A DNA stretch of 64,000 nucleotides from Halomonas sp. UBA3074. Lineage in GTDB: Bacteria; Pseudomonadota; Gammaproteobacteria; Pseudomonadales; Halomonadaceae. The number at the start of each line of letters is the position of its first letter. The first letter of the stretch is position 1. Shown one piece after another: positions 17,033-26,356 of the stretch. The stretch is from contig NZ_DFBS01000022.1 in assembly GCF_002366715.1 (NCBI RefSeq), positions 300,298 through 364,297 on the forward strand, given 5' to 3'. The translations under genes were made by a program, and so were the position numbers. Under the pieces are notes generated by a model. That model was not told the origin of the DNA and made no database searches. It worked only from the letters and a program-made list of their open reading frames with translations.

Positions 17033-17925
17033 GTGGATGAATGCTTGGGCAATACACTGCCAATATTAGCCACTAGGTAATCCACCAACTGCCGTATTTT
17101 AGGTGATAAATGACGGTGGCGGGGGTAAACCGCCCACACGGCGGTATCGTGGTGCTGAAAGGGTTCAAGTACCGCTACCAGCTCGCCGCTGGCCAAATAA
17201 GGGGCCACGTAATAATCGGGTAACTGTGCAAGCCCCAGCCCTTTAAGGGCGGCATCTAATAGCGCCGGGCCGGAATTGCCGGTCCAGCACCCCTCGACGC
17301 GCACTTCGCGACGCTGCCCATTCACTTCAAAGAGCCAGTTAGGGCGTGAACCAATCAGGCAGCGGTGCTGGCCAAGCTCCGCTAAGGTATGCGGGCGTGG
17401 TGCTTGGCGAAAATAGTCCTGAGAGCCAACTATATATTCGCGGCGATCGCACAGGCGTCTGGCAATCAGGCTGGAATCTTTCAGTACCCCCATGCGAATG
17501 GCAATATCGTAGCCCTCTTCGATCAGCTCCACCGGCCGGTTAGTAAAGTGCATATGCACGTCCAACTGTGGGTGGAGACACTGAAAGTCATTTACTAACG
17601 GGGCAATAAAGCGCTCGCCAAACGTCGTTGCCGAGGTGAGTTTAAGCAATCCATTGGGTTTGGCCTGCAGCTCACTAAGCGCCTGCTCAGCATCGCGTAG
17701 CCCATCAAAAAGATGACGACAGTGCTCTACATAAGTAGCCCCCGCATCGGTCAGGCGGATTTGTCGAGTGGTGCGGTAGAGCAGCTGTACGCCCAACTGA
17801 TTTTCGAGCTGGCTGACCAATCGGCTGATATGCGAAGTAGAGACCTTCAAATGGCGGGCAGCGGCAGAAAAAGTGCCCAGCCGCACCACCTCGACAAACG
17901 CTTCGATACGGCTCCAGTGCTGCAC
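17029..17925 (-). CDS. LysR-family transcriptional regulator
   Basis: A 298-residue LTTR. The N-terminal winged HTH is SRIEAFVEVVRLGTFSAAARHL with KVSTSHISRLVSQLENQLG, and an effector-binding domain follows from about residue 90 (LKLTSATTFGERFIAPLV, then VELIEEGYDIAIRMG). It resembles the large PA-type group of LTTRs without a fixed ligand. It is divergent from the exported metallo-hydrolase gene, and a dyad ATTGT-N9-ACAAT sits in the shared spacer, so regulation of that gene and perhaps the downstream formaldehyde genes is a fair inference. Confidence 0.92.
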   Translation of the reverse strand: MQHWSRIEAFVEVVRLGTFSAAARHLKVSTSHISRLVSQLENQLGVQLLYRTTRQIRLTDAGATYVEHCRHLFDGLRDAEQALSELQAKPNGLLKLTSATTFGERFIAPLVNDFQCLHPQLDVHMHFTNRPVELIEEGYDIAIRMGVLKDSSLIARRLCDRREYIVGSQDYFRQAPRPHTLAELGQHRCLIGSRPNWLFEVNGQRREVRVEGCWTGNSGPALLDAALKGLGLAQLPDYYVAPYLASGELVAVLEPFQHHDTAVWAVYPRHRHLSPKIRQLVDYLVANIGSVLPKHSST

Positions 17926-17949
17926 GCTGTCTCCTACCTGTTAAAAACG

Positions 17950-17968
17950 ATTGTTGCTCAGTGACAAT
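17950..17968. promoter_or_regulatory. Candidate LysR operator (T-N11-A dyad)
   Basis: ATTGT-TGCTCAGTG-ACAAT is an interrupted perfect dyad 25 bases upstream of the LysR start and about 90 bases before the divergent metallo-hydrolase gene, in the form typical of LTTR binding sites. Confidence 0.45.
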
Positions 17969-18056
17969 AATCTTGTGAGTGTATCCCGCTTTATCAATAG
18001 CGCCTAGCTGGCCTACACTGCTAGCATCTTTAGCGTATCAATGGAGTGTACAGCTT

Positions 18057-19040
18057 ATGTCTAAATACTTACCCAAATGGTCGCGTGGTGCCCTGGCAAT
18101 GGCGATTGGCGCTGGTTGTGCGGTTAGTGCTCAGGCCGAGCTACCCACGCAACAGCAAGAGCAAGCGCCTGGCTGGTTCCGAATGATGGTGGGAGATTAT
18201 GAAGTTACCGCTCTCTACGACGGCCATACGGCGATTGATACTTCTTTGCTAAAAGGCATGGAACAAGAAGAGATTCTTCGCCACCTGGATGCGCTATTTA
18301 TTGATGCCGAAAGCGGTATGCAAACCGCCGTCAATGCGTTCCTTATTCACACCGGTGAAAACTTGGTGCTGGTCGATGCCGGATCAGCCGCCTGCTTCGG
18401 CCCGTCGCTGGGACAGGTAGAGAGCAACCTGCGCGCTTCGGGCTATTCGCCAGACGATGTCGATACGGTGTTGATGACCCACTTACATCCCGATCACGTG
18501 TGCGGCTTAGCCAATGAGAGTGGTGAAGCGGTCTACCCCAACGCTGAATTACGTGCCAGCCAAGCCGATGCTGACTTTTGGCTGGACGAGGAGCGTGCAG
18601 CAGCGGCACCCGAAGGTAATCGCGCCTTCTTTGAAATGGCTCAAGACGCGGTAGCGCCTTACCAGGAAGCGGATCGCTTCAACCCTTTTACGCCCGGTGA
18701 TGAGGTGTTGATGGGCATCGTTGCACAAGACAGCCATGGGCATACCGTGGGTCACTCAAGCTTTATGCTCAATAGCGATGACGAGGCCATGCTGGTGTGG
18801 GGGGACGTGGTACACAGCTACGGCGTGCAGTTTGCTGATCCTAGTGTCGCCATTGAGTTTGATTCCGATCCAGAGCAGGCCGTGCGCACGCGGGAAAGTG
18901 TGCTCGAAAGCGCCGTTGAAGATAAGCATTGGGTAGCTGGTGCGCATATGCCTTTCCCTGGCATTGGTCATATCGCAGAAGATGAACAAGGCTATCGCTG
19001 GTTACCGATTGAGTTTGCCCCGGTAGCGACTGACGAGTAA
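18057..19040 (+). CDS. Exported metallo-beta-lactamase-fold hydrolase
   Basis: A 327-residue protein with a Sec signal (MSKYLPKWSRGALAMAIGAG, cleavage near AQA). The MBL-fold metal motif THLHPDH lies at about residues 141-147, and later ligands are supplied by SHGHTVGHSS and LVWGDVVHS. The substrate cannot be assigned; the fold includes lactonases, arylsulfatases and glyoxalases, and the strand order with AELRASQADADFW recalls the lactonase-like group. ATG 18057 is chosen over an upstream GTG because GGAG lies about 10 bases before it and the signal peptide then starts correctly. It lies 45 bases before frmA, suggesting co-transcription with formaldehyde detoxification. Confidence 0.88.
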   Translation: MSKYLPKWSRGALAMAIGAGCAVSAQAELPTQQQEQAPGWFRMMVGDYEVTALYDGHTAIDTSLLKGMEQEEILRHLDALFIDAESGMQTAVNAFLIHTGENLVLVDAGSAACFGPSLGQVESNLRASGYSPDDVDTVLMTHLHPDHVCGLANESGEAVYPNAELRASQADADFWLDEERAAAAPEGNRAFFEMAQDAVAPYQEADRFNPFTPGDEVLMGIVAQDSHGHTVGHSSFMLNSDDEAMLVWGDVVHSYGVQFADPSVAIEFDSDPEQAVRTRESVLESAVEDKHWVAGAHMPFPGIGHIAEDEQGYRWLPIEFAPVATDE

Positions 19041-19085
19041 CGCTTTCGTTAGGATGATAGACGTCATGGATATTTAGGAGTCGAA

Positions 19086-20195
19086 ATGAAATCACGTGCA
19101 GCGGTAGCACTAGAAGCGGGTAAGCCGCTTGAATTGGTTGAGATTGATGTCGAAGGCCCGAAAGCGGGCGAGGTGCTCGTCAAAATGGCAGCGACTAGCG
19201 TCTGTCATACCGATGCCTATACGCTCTCTGGGGCTGACCCAGAAGGCAATTTTCCAGCGGTGCTCGGCCATGAAGGGGCGGGTGTTGTGCAGGAAGTGGG
19301 CGAGGGCGTCACCAGCCTCAAGCCGGGCGACCATGTCATTCCGCTCTACACCGCCGAGTGCGGGAAATGTAAATTCTGTTTATCTGGTAAAACCAACCTG
19401 TGTGGCAGCGTACGCGCTACCCAGGGTAAAGGGGTCATGCCTGACGGTACCTCACGCTTCTCGCTAGACGGCAAGATGCTTCACCACTACATGGGCACTT
19501 CCACTTTTAGTGAGTATACCGTGCTGCCTGAAGTCTCCCTGGCCGTGGTATCTAAAGAAGCGCCCATGGATAAAATTTGCCTGCTGGGCTGTGGTGTGAC
19601 TACCGGTATCGGTGCAGTGCTAAACACCGCCAAAGTAGAACCGGGCGCCACGGTGGCGGTATTTGGGCTCGGGGCGATCGGTTTGGCCGTGATTCAAGGT
19701 GCGGTGATGGCCAAAGCGGGTCGGATTATCGCCATCGACGTTAACGCCGATAAGTTCGAGCTGGCCAAGCAGTTTGGCGCTACGGATTTCGTGAACCCGA
19801 AAGAGTACTCAGACCCAATCCAGCAAGTCATCGTCGATATGACCGATGGCGGTGTCGACTATTCGTTTGAGTGTATCGGCAACGTCAACGTGATGCGCTC
19901 GGCGCTAGAGTGCTGCCATAAAGGCTGGGGCGAATCGATCGTGATCGGTGTGGCTGGGGCTGGCGAGGAGATCTCGACACGGCCCTTCCAATTGGTGACA
20001 GGACGAGTTTGGAAAGGGTCCGCCTTTGGTGGGGTCAAAGGGCGCAGCGAGCTTCCTGGCTACGTCGACCGATATATGAATGGCGAGATCAATATCGACG
20101 ACTTCATTACCCACGACATGCCGTTTGAGAAGATCAACGAAGCCTTTGATTTACTGCATGCCGGTAAGAGCATTCGTACCGTGTTGCATTACTGA
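19086..20195 (+). CDS. frmA: S-(hydroxymethyl)glutathione dehydrogenase (class III ADH)
   Basis: The enzyme oxidises the formaldehyde-glutathione adduct to S-formylglutathione with NAD. The 369-residue protein is a textbook class III zinc alcohol dehydrogenase: catalytic zinc ligands in SVCHTDAY and GHEGAG, a structural zinc lobe CGKCKFCLSGKTNLC, the ATQGKGVMPDGTSRF segment typical of the class, and the Rossmann motif GLGAIGLAV. TAGGAG precedes the ATG. The frmB gene follows after 72 bases and completes the pathway to formate. Confidence 0.97.
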   Translation: MKSRAAVALEAGKPLELVEIDVEGPKAGEVLVKMAATSVCHTDAYTLSGADPEGNFPAVLGHEGAGVVQEVGEGVTSLKPGDHVIPLYTAECGKCKFCLSGKTNLCGSVRATQGKGVMPDGTSRFSLDGKMLHHYMGTSTFSEYTVLPEVSLAVVSKEAPMDKICLLGCGVTTGIGAVLNTAKVEPGATVAVFGLGAIGLAVIQGAVMAKAGRIIAIDVNADKFELAKQFGATDFVNPKEYSDPIQQVIVDMTDGGVDYSFECIGNVNVMRSALECCHKGWGESIVIGVAGAGEEISTRPFQLVTGRVWKGSAFGGVKGRSELPGYVDRYMNGEINIDDFITHDMPFEKINEAFDLLHAGKSIRTVLHY

Positions 20196-20215
20196 GTATT
20201 ATAGTTGGCACGTTT

Positions 20216-20244
20216 AAACGCGGTGGGGATAACCTGCCGCGTTT
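20216..20244 (+). other. Hairpin between frmA and frmB
   Basis: AAACGCGG (20216-20223) and CCGCGTTT (20237-20244) form an 8-bp stem followed by GTTGCATTT. There is no real T run, so it may act as an mRNA-stabilising or weak attenuating hairpin. Confidence 0.4.
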
Positions 20245-20267
20245 GTTGCATTTAAAGGAACCTGCCC

Positions 20268-21122
20268 ATGAGCATGAGTGAAACTTTAGAACTGGTGTCT
20301 GCTAACCGCAGTTTCGGTGGCTGGCATAAGCGCTACCGCCACTACTCCCGTGCGCTGGATTGCGACATGACCTTTGCCGTTTATTTGCCGCCCCAAGCGG
20401 AAGATGAGCGTGTCCCCCTGCTTTGGTGGCTCTCTGGGCTGACCTGCAACGACGAAAATTTCATGCAGAAAGCGGGTGCGCATCGCATTGCCGCCGAGCT
20501 TGGAGTGGCCATCGTTTGCCCGGATACCAGCCCTAGAGGAACGGACTTACCGGGCGAGCATGAAAGCTACGACTTGGGCGCCGGCGCTGGGTTTTACGTG
20601 AATGCCACCGAGTCCCCCTGGAAGCCTCACTACCGCATGTATGACTATGTGATTGAGGAGTTACCTTCCGTGGTGCGTCAGCACTTCCCGGTCAATGGGC
20701 GTGAGTCTATTAGCGGCCATTCGATGGGGGGCCATGGTGCTTTGATTTTGGCCTTGCGCCATCCTGGGCGTTTCCGCTCTGTATCGGCTTTTTCACCGGT
20801 GGTCAATCCGATGAATTCTCCCTGGGGGCAGCAAGCGTTCACTGCTTATCTGGGCGAGGATCAGTCGCGCTGGCGCCAGTATGATGCCTGCGAACTGGTG
20901 GCTAATGGGGCATCACGCCAGCGGCTCTTCATCGATCAGGGCGAAGCGGATCAATTCCTGGAAGAGCAGCTTCAACCCGAGCGTTTAGAAGCCGTTTGTG
21001 AAGAGCACGATCACCCCTTAACACTGCGCCGTCAGCCGGGCTACGATCACAGTTACTTCTTCATAGCCTCGTTCATTGAGGATCATCTGCGCTATCATGC
21101 AGACCACCTCATGAAGCGTTAA
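20268..21122 (+). CDS. frmB: S-formylglutathione hydrolase
   Basis: The enzyme hydrolyses S-formylglutathione to formate and glutathione, the step after FrmA. The 284-residue esterase-D-type alpha/beta hydrolase has the nucleophile elbow SGHSMGGHGALI, an early LLWWLSGLTCNDENF oxyanion region, SPRGTDLPGEHESYD, the catalytic acid region LFIDQGEADQFL and the catalytic histidine in GYDHSYFF. AAAGGA lies about 8 bases upstream. mtgA begins 10 bases after its stop. Confidence 0.96.
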   Translation: MSMSETLELVSANRSFGGWHKRYRHYSRALDCDMTFAVYLPPQAEDERVPLLWWLSGLTCNDENFMQKAGAHRIAAELGVAIVCPDTSPRGTDLPGEHESYDLGAGAGFYVNATESPWKPHYRMYDYVIEELPSVVRQHFPVNGRESISGHSMGGHGALILALRHPGRFRSVSAFSPVVNPMNSPWGQQAFTAYLGEDQSRWRQYDACELVANGASRQRLFIDQGEADQFLEEQLQPERLEAVCEEHDHPLTLRRQPGYDHSYFFIASFIEDHLRYHADHLMKR

Positions 21123-21132
21123 GGATCACGGA

Positions 21133-21849
21133 ATGCTCAATCGCTCGCTGCGCCGTTTCATGCGCCTGCTATGGCGCTTTGTTTGGCGCGGCTTTATAGC
21201 GTTTGCGCTGCTGTCAGTCGCGCTGGTACTCCTGTTTCGCGTCGTTCCTCCACCGGGTTCCATGGTGATGGTTGAGCGCAAAATACAGAGTTGGATCAAT
21301 AGCGAGCCGATCCGTTTACAGCGCGAGTGGCGTGGTTGGGATTCGCTCTCGGCTAACGCCAAACTGGCTGTAATTGCCGCCGAGGATCAGCGTTTCCCCG
21401 ATCATAGTGGTTTTGATTTAGTGGAGCTGCGGCGTGCCTTGCAGGCGAGCCAAGAGGGTGGGCGCCTGCGCGGCGCCAGTACCTTAAGTCAGCAAACGGC
21501 GAAAAACGTTTTTCTGTGGACGGGTCGAAGCTGGACCCGCAAGGGGCTCGAGGCATGGTTTACGCTGCTGATTGAGATACTGTGGAGCAAGCAGCGCATT
21601 CTTGAGATTTATCTCAATGTGGCCGAGTGGGATCGTGGTGTGTTTGGGTTGGAGGCAGCGGCTCAGCACTATTTCGGCGTCTCGTCCAACGCACTTACCG
21701 AGCGCCAAGCCAGCCTGCTGGCCGCTATATTACCTAGCCCATTAACACGTAGCGCCGCTAGGCCCGATGCGCAGGTTGAGCGGCGTAGCCAGTGGATACG
21801 CCAACAAATGCGCAACTTGGGCGGGACGGATTACCTTGAGCACCTTTAA
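21133..21849 (+). CDS. mtgA: Monofunctional biosynthetic peptidoglycan transglycosylase
   Basis: MtgA polymerises lipid II glycan strands without a transpeptidase domain. The 238-residue protein has one N-terminal membrane anchor (FIAFALLSVALVLLFRVV) and a GT51 domain with the catalytic EDQRFPDHSGFD, GASTLSQQTAKNVFLW, RKGLEAWFTLLIE and KQRILEIYLNVAEWDRGVFG. Length matches E. coli (242). It follows frmB closely, which looks like simple adjacency. Confidence 0.96.
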   Translation: MLNRSLRRFMRLLWRFVWRGFIAFALLSVALVLLFRVVPPPGSMVMVERKIQSWINSEPIRLQREWRGWDSLSANAKLAVIAAEDQRFPDHSGFDLVELRRALQASQEGGRLRGASTLSQQTAKNVFLWTGRSWTRKGLEAWFTLLIEILWSKQRILEIYLNVAEWDRGVFGLEAAAQHYFGVSSNALTERQASLLAAILPSPLTRSAARPDAQVERRSQWIRQQMRNLGGTDYLEHL

Positions 21850-21901
21850 CCACCTCAGCTAGTGCTTGGGCGCTGGCTATTAAACACCCGCACTGGCTGC
21901 C

Positions 21902-22669
21902 TTAGTCATATTTGGCTTCGTCGATGATGGCCAGTGATTCCAAGTTGGGATAGGAAAAGTAGTAACCCTGTTGGACAGGTATACCAAGTGCCAGCAGGCA
22001 GCGCGACTCTTCACGGGTCTCAACACCCTCGGCAATGAGCTGAGTTCCCAAGGTGCCGGCAAGTGTCACTAAGCTTTTGAGTATGGCCTGGCGGCGTTTA
22101 TCGCGATCGCAATCCATCACCAGTTCCCGGTCAAGCTTCAGCGTATCGGGCCTTAAATCGGTTAATAGATCAAGATTGGCATAGCCATTACCAAAATCAT
22201 CAAGGGAGGTCGTGAACCCCATCTCACGGTAACTTTCGATAATCTTGCGCATATGGCCGCGGTCTTTAACCCGCTCTGTTTCGGTTATTTCAAAATTGAG
22301 CCGTTCGGTAGGAAAGCCAACCCGATGCGCCGTTTCCAGAGTGGCTTGAATACACGCTTCGGGTTCATAAACGGCATTGGGTAGAAAGTTAATAGATAGT
22401 TTTTCCTGCATACCCAAATCGCTGGCCAGCTCTATCGCGCGAATACGGCATGCTTGATCGAAGCGATACATCAATGCTTGCGTCACTTGATCAAGAATAG
22501 AATAGGCAGACTCCCCATTAGGCCCACGTACTAAAGCCTCATAGTAAATAATCGCTCGTAGACTGACATCGACGATTGGTTGAAACGCCATGGTAAATGC
22601 AAAAGGTACCGGTGAATCGCAACGGTTACATTGCCCGTTCACCCTGGCACAGTGGTGTTGTGCTGACAT
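21902..22669 (-). CDS. EAL-domain cyclic-di-GMP phosphodiesterase
   Basis: A 255-residue stand-alone EAL protein that should hydrolyse c-di-GMP to pGpG. All catalytic residues I can check are present: EALVRG, the Asn in SINFLPNA, EITETE, DDFGNGYAN, LKLDRELV, AEGVETREE and the Gln in QQGYYFS. There is no GGDEF, PAS or membrane segment. The N-terminus carries a cysteine cluster (C7, C14, C17) just before PFAFTMAFQPIVD, which could be a small metal or redox site. It is convergent with mtgA. Confidence 0.92.
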   Translation of the reverse strand: MSAQHHCARVNGQCNRCDSPVPFAFTMAFQPIVDVSLRAIIYYEALVRGPNGESAYSILDQVTQALMYRFDQACRIRAIELASDLGMQEKLSINFLPNAVYEPEACIQATLETAHRVGFPTERLNFEITETERVKDRGHMRKIIESYREMGFTTSLDDFGNGYANLDLLTDLRPDTLKLDRELVMDCDRDKRRQAILKSLVTLAGTLGTQLIAEGVETREESRCLLALGIPVQQGYYFSYPNLESLAIIDEAKYD

Positions 22670-22699
22670 GTTTATCCAAGCCTAGGTATAAAAATATCG

Positions 22700-23638
22700 T
22701 TATCGTCTGATCGCCTTATGGGCGGGTTTTCGTATAACCATCACCACCCCGGTGATGGCGACCAACATCCCCACTAGCCCTAGCCAAGGAAGACGTTCGT
22801 CAAATAGCCACCACGCTTGTAGCGCGGTGACCGGTGGCACAAGATAAAAAAGACTCGCTACACGCGAGGCTTCCCCTTTTTTTATCAAGGCCATGAGTAA
22901 CAGAATAGCGGCAATTGATAGAATCAACACCAACCAAGCCAGTGTAAATATAAAGGTGCTGCTCCACTCCACCTGGCGCGTCTCAAATAGCAGCGCGCCG
23001 CTTCCCAATAGCATGCCGGCCGCCAGGTACTGAATCACCGCCCCCGACAGCAGCGGCATCGTCGTGCAATATCTTTTCTGATAGAGCGTGCCTAACGAAA
23101 TACCCAGCAAAGCGGCGGTGACGCAAAGTAAAGCGCTAATGCCAAAGCCATCAAACAGCGACTCACCGATATCGAGCTTGCTACCAAGCACCAAGCTAAT
23201 ACCGATAAGGCCAAGCCCTAGCCCTAACCACTGTCGCCAGGAAAGGCGCTCGCCTAGTAGCGGCCCGGCAAAGACGGCGGTGAGTAGCGGTTGAACGCCT
23301 ACTAGTAAGGCCGCTAAACCAGCGGGCATGCCTAAATAAATGCCATAAAAAACACCGCCCAAGTAAGCGCCGTGGACAAGGAAGCCCGAAATGGCGATAT
23401 GTGTCCATAACCTAGGCGATGAAGGCCAAGGGATACGCATCAAAAGTGCCAACGGGATCAACAGTAATAAGGTCAGCACAAAGCGTATAAACAGAAAGGT
23501 GAAAGGCTCTGCGTAGGGGAGGCCAAATTTGGCGCCAATGAATCCTGTACTCCATAGAAGGACAAACACGGCAGGCATAGCTGACAAGCCGACAGAAGCT
23601 GGGCTTTTTTCTTTTAAATCGCTGAATTTAAATGACAT
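22700..23638 (-). CDS. EamA/DMT-superfamily transporter
   Basis: A 312-residue protein with about ten transmembrane helices arranged as two EamA repeats: FVLLWSTGFIGAKFGLPYAEPFTFLFIRF opens the first in its usual form, and SLFYLVPPVTALQAWWLFDERL closes the second. Members export amino acids or metabolites; no substrate can be read. The C-terminus is short and basic (RKPAHKAIRR). It is divergent from the DUF4168 gene. Confidence 0.9.
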   Translation of the reverse strand: MSFKFSDLKEKSPASVGLSAMPAVFVLLWSTGFIGAKFGLPYAEPFTFLFIRFVLTLLLLIPLALLMRIPWPSSPRLWTHIAISGFLVHGAYLGGVFYGIYLGMPAGLAALLVGVQPLLTAVFAGPLLGERLSWRQWLGLGLGLIGISLVLGSKLDIGESLFDGFGISALLCVTAALLGISLGTLYQKRYCTTMPLLSGAVIQYLAAGMLLGSGALLFETRQVEWSSTFIFTLAWLVLILSIAAILLLMALIKKGEASRVASLFYLVPPVTALQAWWLFDERLPWLGLVGMLVAITGVVMVIRKPAHKAIRR

Positions 23639-23779
23639 TTCTATTCCGTGGTGGCGTGTTTAAACTTTTTTAACTTACATATTGTTCTTTATGTTACTAA
23701 CTTTTACACAACAAGTTGAACCTGATCGAACACAGCGCGTCACAGTGGGCACATACACAACGCAATATTGAGGTTTTCT

Positions 23780-24172
23780 ATGAAACGTATGACTGCTTTG
23801 TTCTCTGCTGCACTGCTCGCTACTGGTTTAATGACCGCTACTGCTCATGCCCAGCAAGACCAGGATGCGGCACAAGATCCGATGGCCACCCAGCAAGCAG
23901 CACCTGCTCAGGATTTTTCTGACGATCAACTCCAGCAGTTTGCCGATGCGTCTCAAGAAATCGCCGTAATTTCTCAAGAATATACCCAGCGTCTGCAGGA
24001 AGCGGAAGATGAATCAGCGCAGCAGGAAGTGCGCACCGAAGCTAACGACCGCATGATTGAAGTCGTCGAAGACAGCGGCCTCGATGTTGATACCTTCAAT
24101 GCGATTGGTCAATCCATTCAGCAAGACCCTGAAATGATGCAGCGTGTACAGGAAATGGCGAGCCAATCATAA
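23780..24172 (+). CDS. DUF4168 secreted protein
   Basis: The 130-residue product has a Sec signal ending near AHAQ, a Gln/Asp/Ala-rich spacer, and a DUF4168-like helical domain (FSDDQLQQFADASQEIAVI to IGQSIQQDPEMMQRVQ). Function of the family is unknown; such small periplasmic proteins often respond to envelope or osmotic stress, but nothing in the sequence proves this. ATG 23780 is chosen for its GAGG site upstream and correct signal start. A clear terminator follows, so it is monocistronic. Confidence 0.85.
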   Translation: MKRMTALFSAALLATGLMTATAHAQQDQDAAQDPMATQQAAPAQDFSDDQLQQFADASQEIAVISQEYTQRLQEAEDESAQQEVRTEANDRMIEVVEDSGLDVDTFNAIGQSIQQDPEMMQRVQEMASQS

Positions 24173-24282
24173 GCCTGCCATGGTTATCGGCTGATAACGC
24201 TTTTAGTGTAGCTAATTTAACAAATTAATTAGCCGCATAACGATCAGCTGGGCCTAGCTCAACTTGGTCTAGGCCATCAAAG

Positions 24283-24309
24283 CCCGGTGCTTCTTGCACC
24301 GGGTTTTTT
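24283..24309 (+). terminator. Rho-independent terminator after the DUF4168 gene
   Basis: CCCGGTGC (24283-24290), loop TTCTT, GCACCGGG (24296-24303), then six T. Confidence 0.9.
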
Positions 24310-24444
24310 GTTGTTTATACATTTTATGCTGAAGCCGCTCGGTAGAGAGCGATTATCGTGCCTTGTGGGGTTTACCTTCCTCAGCCTACCCGCCACACTT
24401 TACGCACTAGCCAAACCCTTGGCCGGCAAGCCGAAGGAGTCCGT

Positions 24445-26355
24445 ATGGATGTCGAATTGTTAGAGATACGCCAGCATATGGGACGGTTTCCCCCGTTTGA
24501 CGGGCTGTCGGATGATCTGCTCGATGCTATCGCTGAACAAGTGGAAGTCAGCTATTTCAAAACCGGTAATAGCATTTTAGAGCTCAATGAAGCGCTCAAT
24601 GACCTTTGCTATATACGCAGCGGCGCGGTCGAGGTCTATCGTAGCCAGGGGGAGCTCTATAATCGCCTGGGTGAAGGCGATATTTTCGGTCACTTCAGCC
24701 TGCTGCGTAATCACAAAGTGCGTTTTCCTGCCCAGGCCATTGAAGATACCTTGATTTACTTTATCCCTAACGCGGTGTTTCAACGGCTGTGTGAAGAGGA
24801 TGAAGACTTCGCCGACTTTGTCGAGTTGGAACGGCCGCGGCTTGAAACGGCCGCCGAGCAGCAGAAGAAGTCCAACGACATGATGGTGACCCGGATACGC
24901 AAGTTACTGACGCGTTATCCTGTCATGGTTGAAATTTCAACCAGCGTTCAGCAAGCAGCGCAGCAGATGAGTGAAGCCCAAGCCTCGGCACTGCTGGTAT
25001 TGAAAGAGGGCAGCGATAATCCGCGCTTTAGTTTCAAAGACAGCGAAGGCCAGACATGGCAAATGTGCGGTATTTTGACCGACAGCGATTTTCGCACTCG
25101 CGTTGTGGCTGAAGGGCTATCCCCGCAGACCACGGTCGGCGAGGTGATCTCCTCAAGGCTGATTACGGTTCAATCCGATGCCTCGGTCTATGAAGCCATG
25201 CTGACGATGTTACGCAGCAATGTGCATCACTTGCCCGTGCTTTATCGGCAGCGTCCGGTAGGTGTGGTGCATCTCTCCGACATAATCCGTTATGAAACCC
25301 ATAGCGGCCTCTATTTGGTGAGTAATATTTTTAACCAATCGAGTGCTCAGGGGCTGGCACGCTTAGCACCCGATGTGCGGGCAGCGTTTGTACGCATGGT
25401 GCAGGAGGGGGCTAACTCACAAATGGTGGGCAGTGCGCTGTCTACGATAGGGCGAAGCTTTACCCGGCGCTTGCTTGAGATGGCGGAAGCGGAGCTAGGC
25501 CCGCCGCCTGTGCCTTACTGTTTCATGGTCAATGGCTCCATGGCACGTAATGAACAGAGCATTGTTACCGACCAGGATAATGCGCTGATTCTCTCCGATG
25601 AGTTCATTCCCGAAGAGCACGACGGTTACTTTTACGCGTTGGCAAAGATTGTCAGCGATGGCTTGGATGCCTGCGGCTATACCTACTGTAAAGGTGACGT
25701 GATGGCGACCAACACGCAGTGGCGCCAGCCATTAAGCGTTTGGAAACGCTATTTTCAGGATTGGATGGCCAACCCCACGCCCGAACGGCTGCTGCACAGC
25801 TCGATATTTTTCGATCTGGACAGCTGTTATGGCGAAGAAGTCTACGTGGAAGCGTTGCAAGACCTGATTGCTGAAACGGCCCCTAAATCACCGCTGTTTT
25901 TAGCTGCCATGGCGCGTAATGCCCTCAATCGCACGCCACCATTAGGGTTTTTCCGCACCTTTGTCATGGAGCAGGATGGCAAGCACAATAACTCTATCAA
26001 CCTTAAACGCCGCGGTACCGCGCCGATGGTCGATTTGGTGCGTATCCACGCCATGGCCTGCGGCTCTAAAGCGCAGAACTCTTTTCAGCGCTTGAATGAC
26101 ATTGGGGCTACCCAATTATTAGCGACCGGCATGAGCGAGAAACTCAGCTATGCGTTTGAGTTTTTATGCATGTCGCGGCTTCGCCATCAGATGATCGACC
26201 TGCAAGAAGAGCGGCAGCCGGATAATAATATCGAGCCTGAAAATGTCGATGATAGCGAGCGCCATACCCTGAAAGATGCTTTCCAAGTGTTGAGTAACGC
26301 CCAGAAGTTTTTGAAGTTTCGCTACCCAATGCCTGCTCACCGGCAGGGGCGTTGA
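24445..26355 (+). CDS. cNMP-binding / CBS / DUF294 nucleotidyltransferase-like protein
   Basis: A 636-residue signalling protein. It has an N-terminal cyclic-nucleotide-binding fold (about 15-125, with GEGDIFGHFSLL), a CBS pair (about 150-290, GILTDSDFRTRVV and HHLPVLYRQRPVGVVHLSD), then a DUF294 nucleotidyltransferase-like domain with GSMARNEQSIVTDQDNALI, and the DUF294 C-terminal domain. The G-S and D-x-D residues of the transferase fold are intact, so an enzymatic role such as protein nucleotidylylation is conceivable but unproven. ATG 24445 has AAGGAG six bases upstream. It is followed after one base by a DEDDh exonuclease, a pairing often seen for this family. Confidence 0.9.
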   Translation: MDVELLEIRQHMGRFPPFDGLSDDLLDAIAEQVEVSYFKTGNSILELNEALNDLCYIRSGAVEVYRSQGELYNRLGEGDIFGHFSLLRNHKVRFPAQAIEDTLIYFIPNAVFQRLCEEDEDFADFVELERPRLETAAEQQKKSNDMMVTRIRKLLTRYPVMVEISTSVQQAAQQMSEAQASALLVLKEGSDNPRFSFKDSEGQTWQMCGILTDSDFRTRVVAEGLSPQTTVGEVISSRLITVQSDASVYEAMLTMLRSNVHHLPVLYRQRPVGVVHLSDIIRYETHSGLYLVSNIFNQSSAQGLARLAPDVRAAFVRMVQEGANSQMVGSALSTIGRSFTRRLLEMAEAELGPPPVPYCFMVNGSMARNEQSIVTDQDNALILSDEFIPEEHDGYFYALAKIVSDGLDACGYTYCKGDVMATNTQWRQPLSVWKRYFQDWMANPTPERLLHSSIFFDLDSCYGEEVYVEALQDLIAETAPKSPLFLAAMARNALNRTPPLGFFRTFVMEQDGKHNNSINLKRRGTAPMVDLVRIHAMACGSKAQNSFQRLNDIGATQLLATGMSEKLSYAFEFLCMSRLRHQMIDLQEERQPDNNIEPENVDDSERHTLKDAFQVLSNAQKFLKFRYPMPAHRQGR

Positions 26356-26356
26356 C

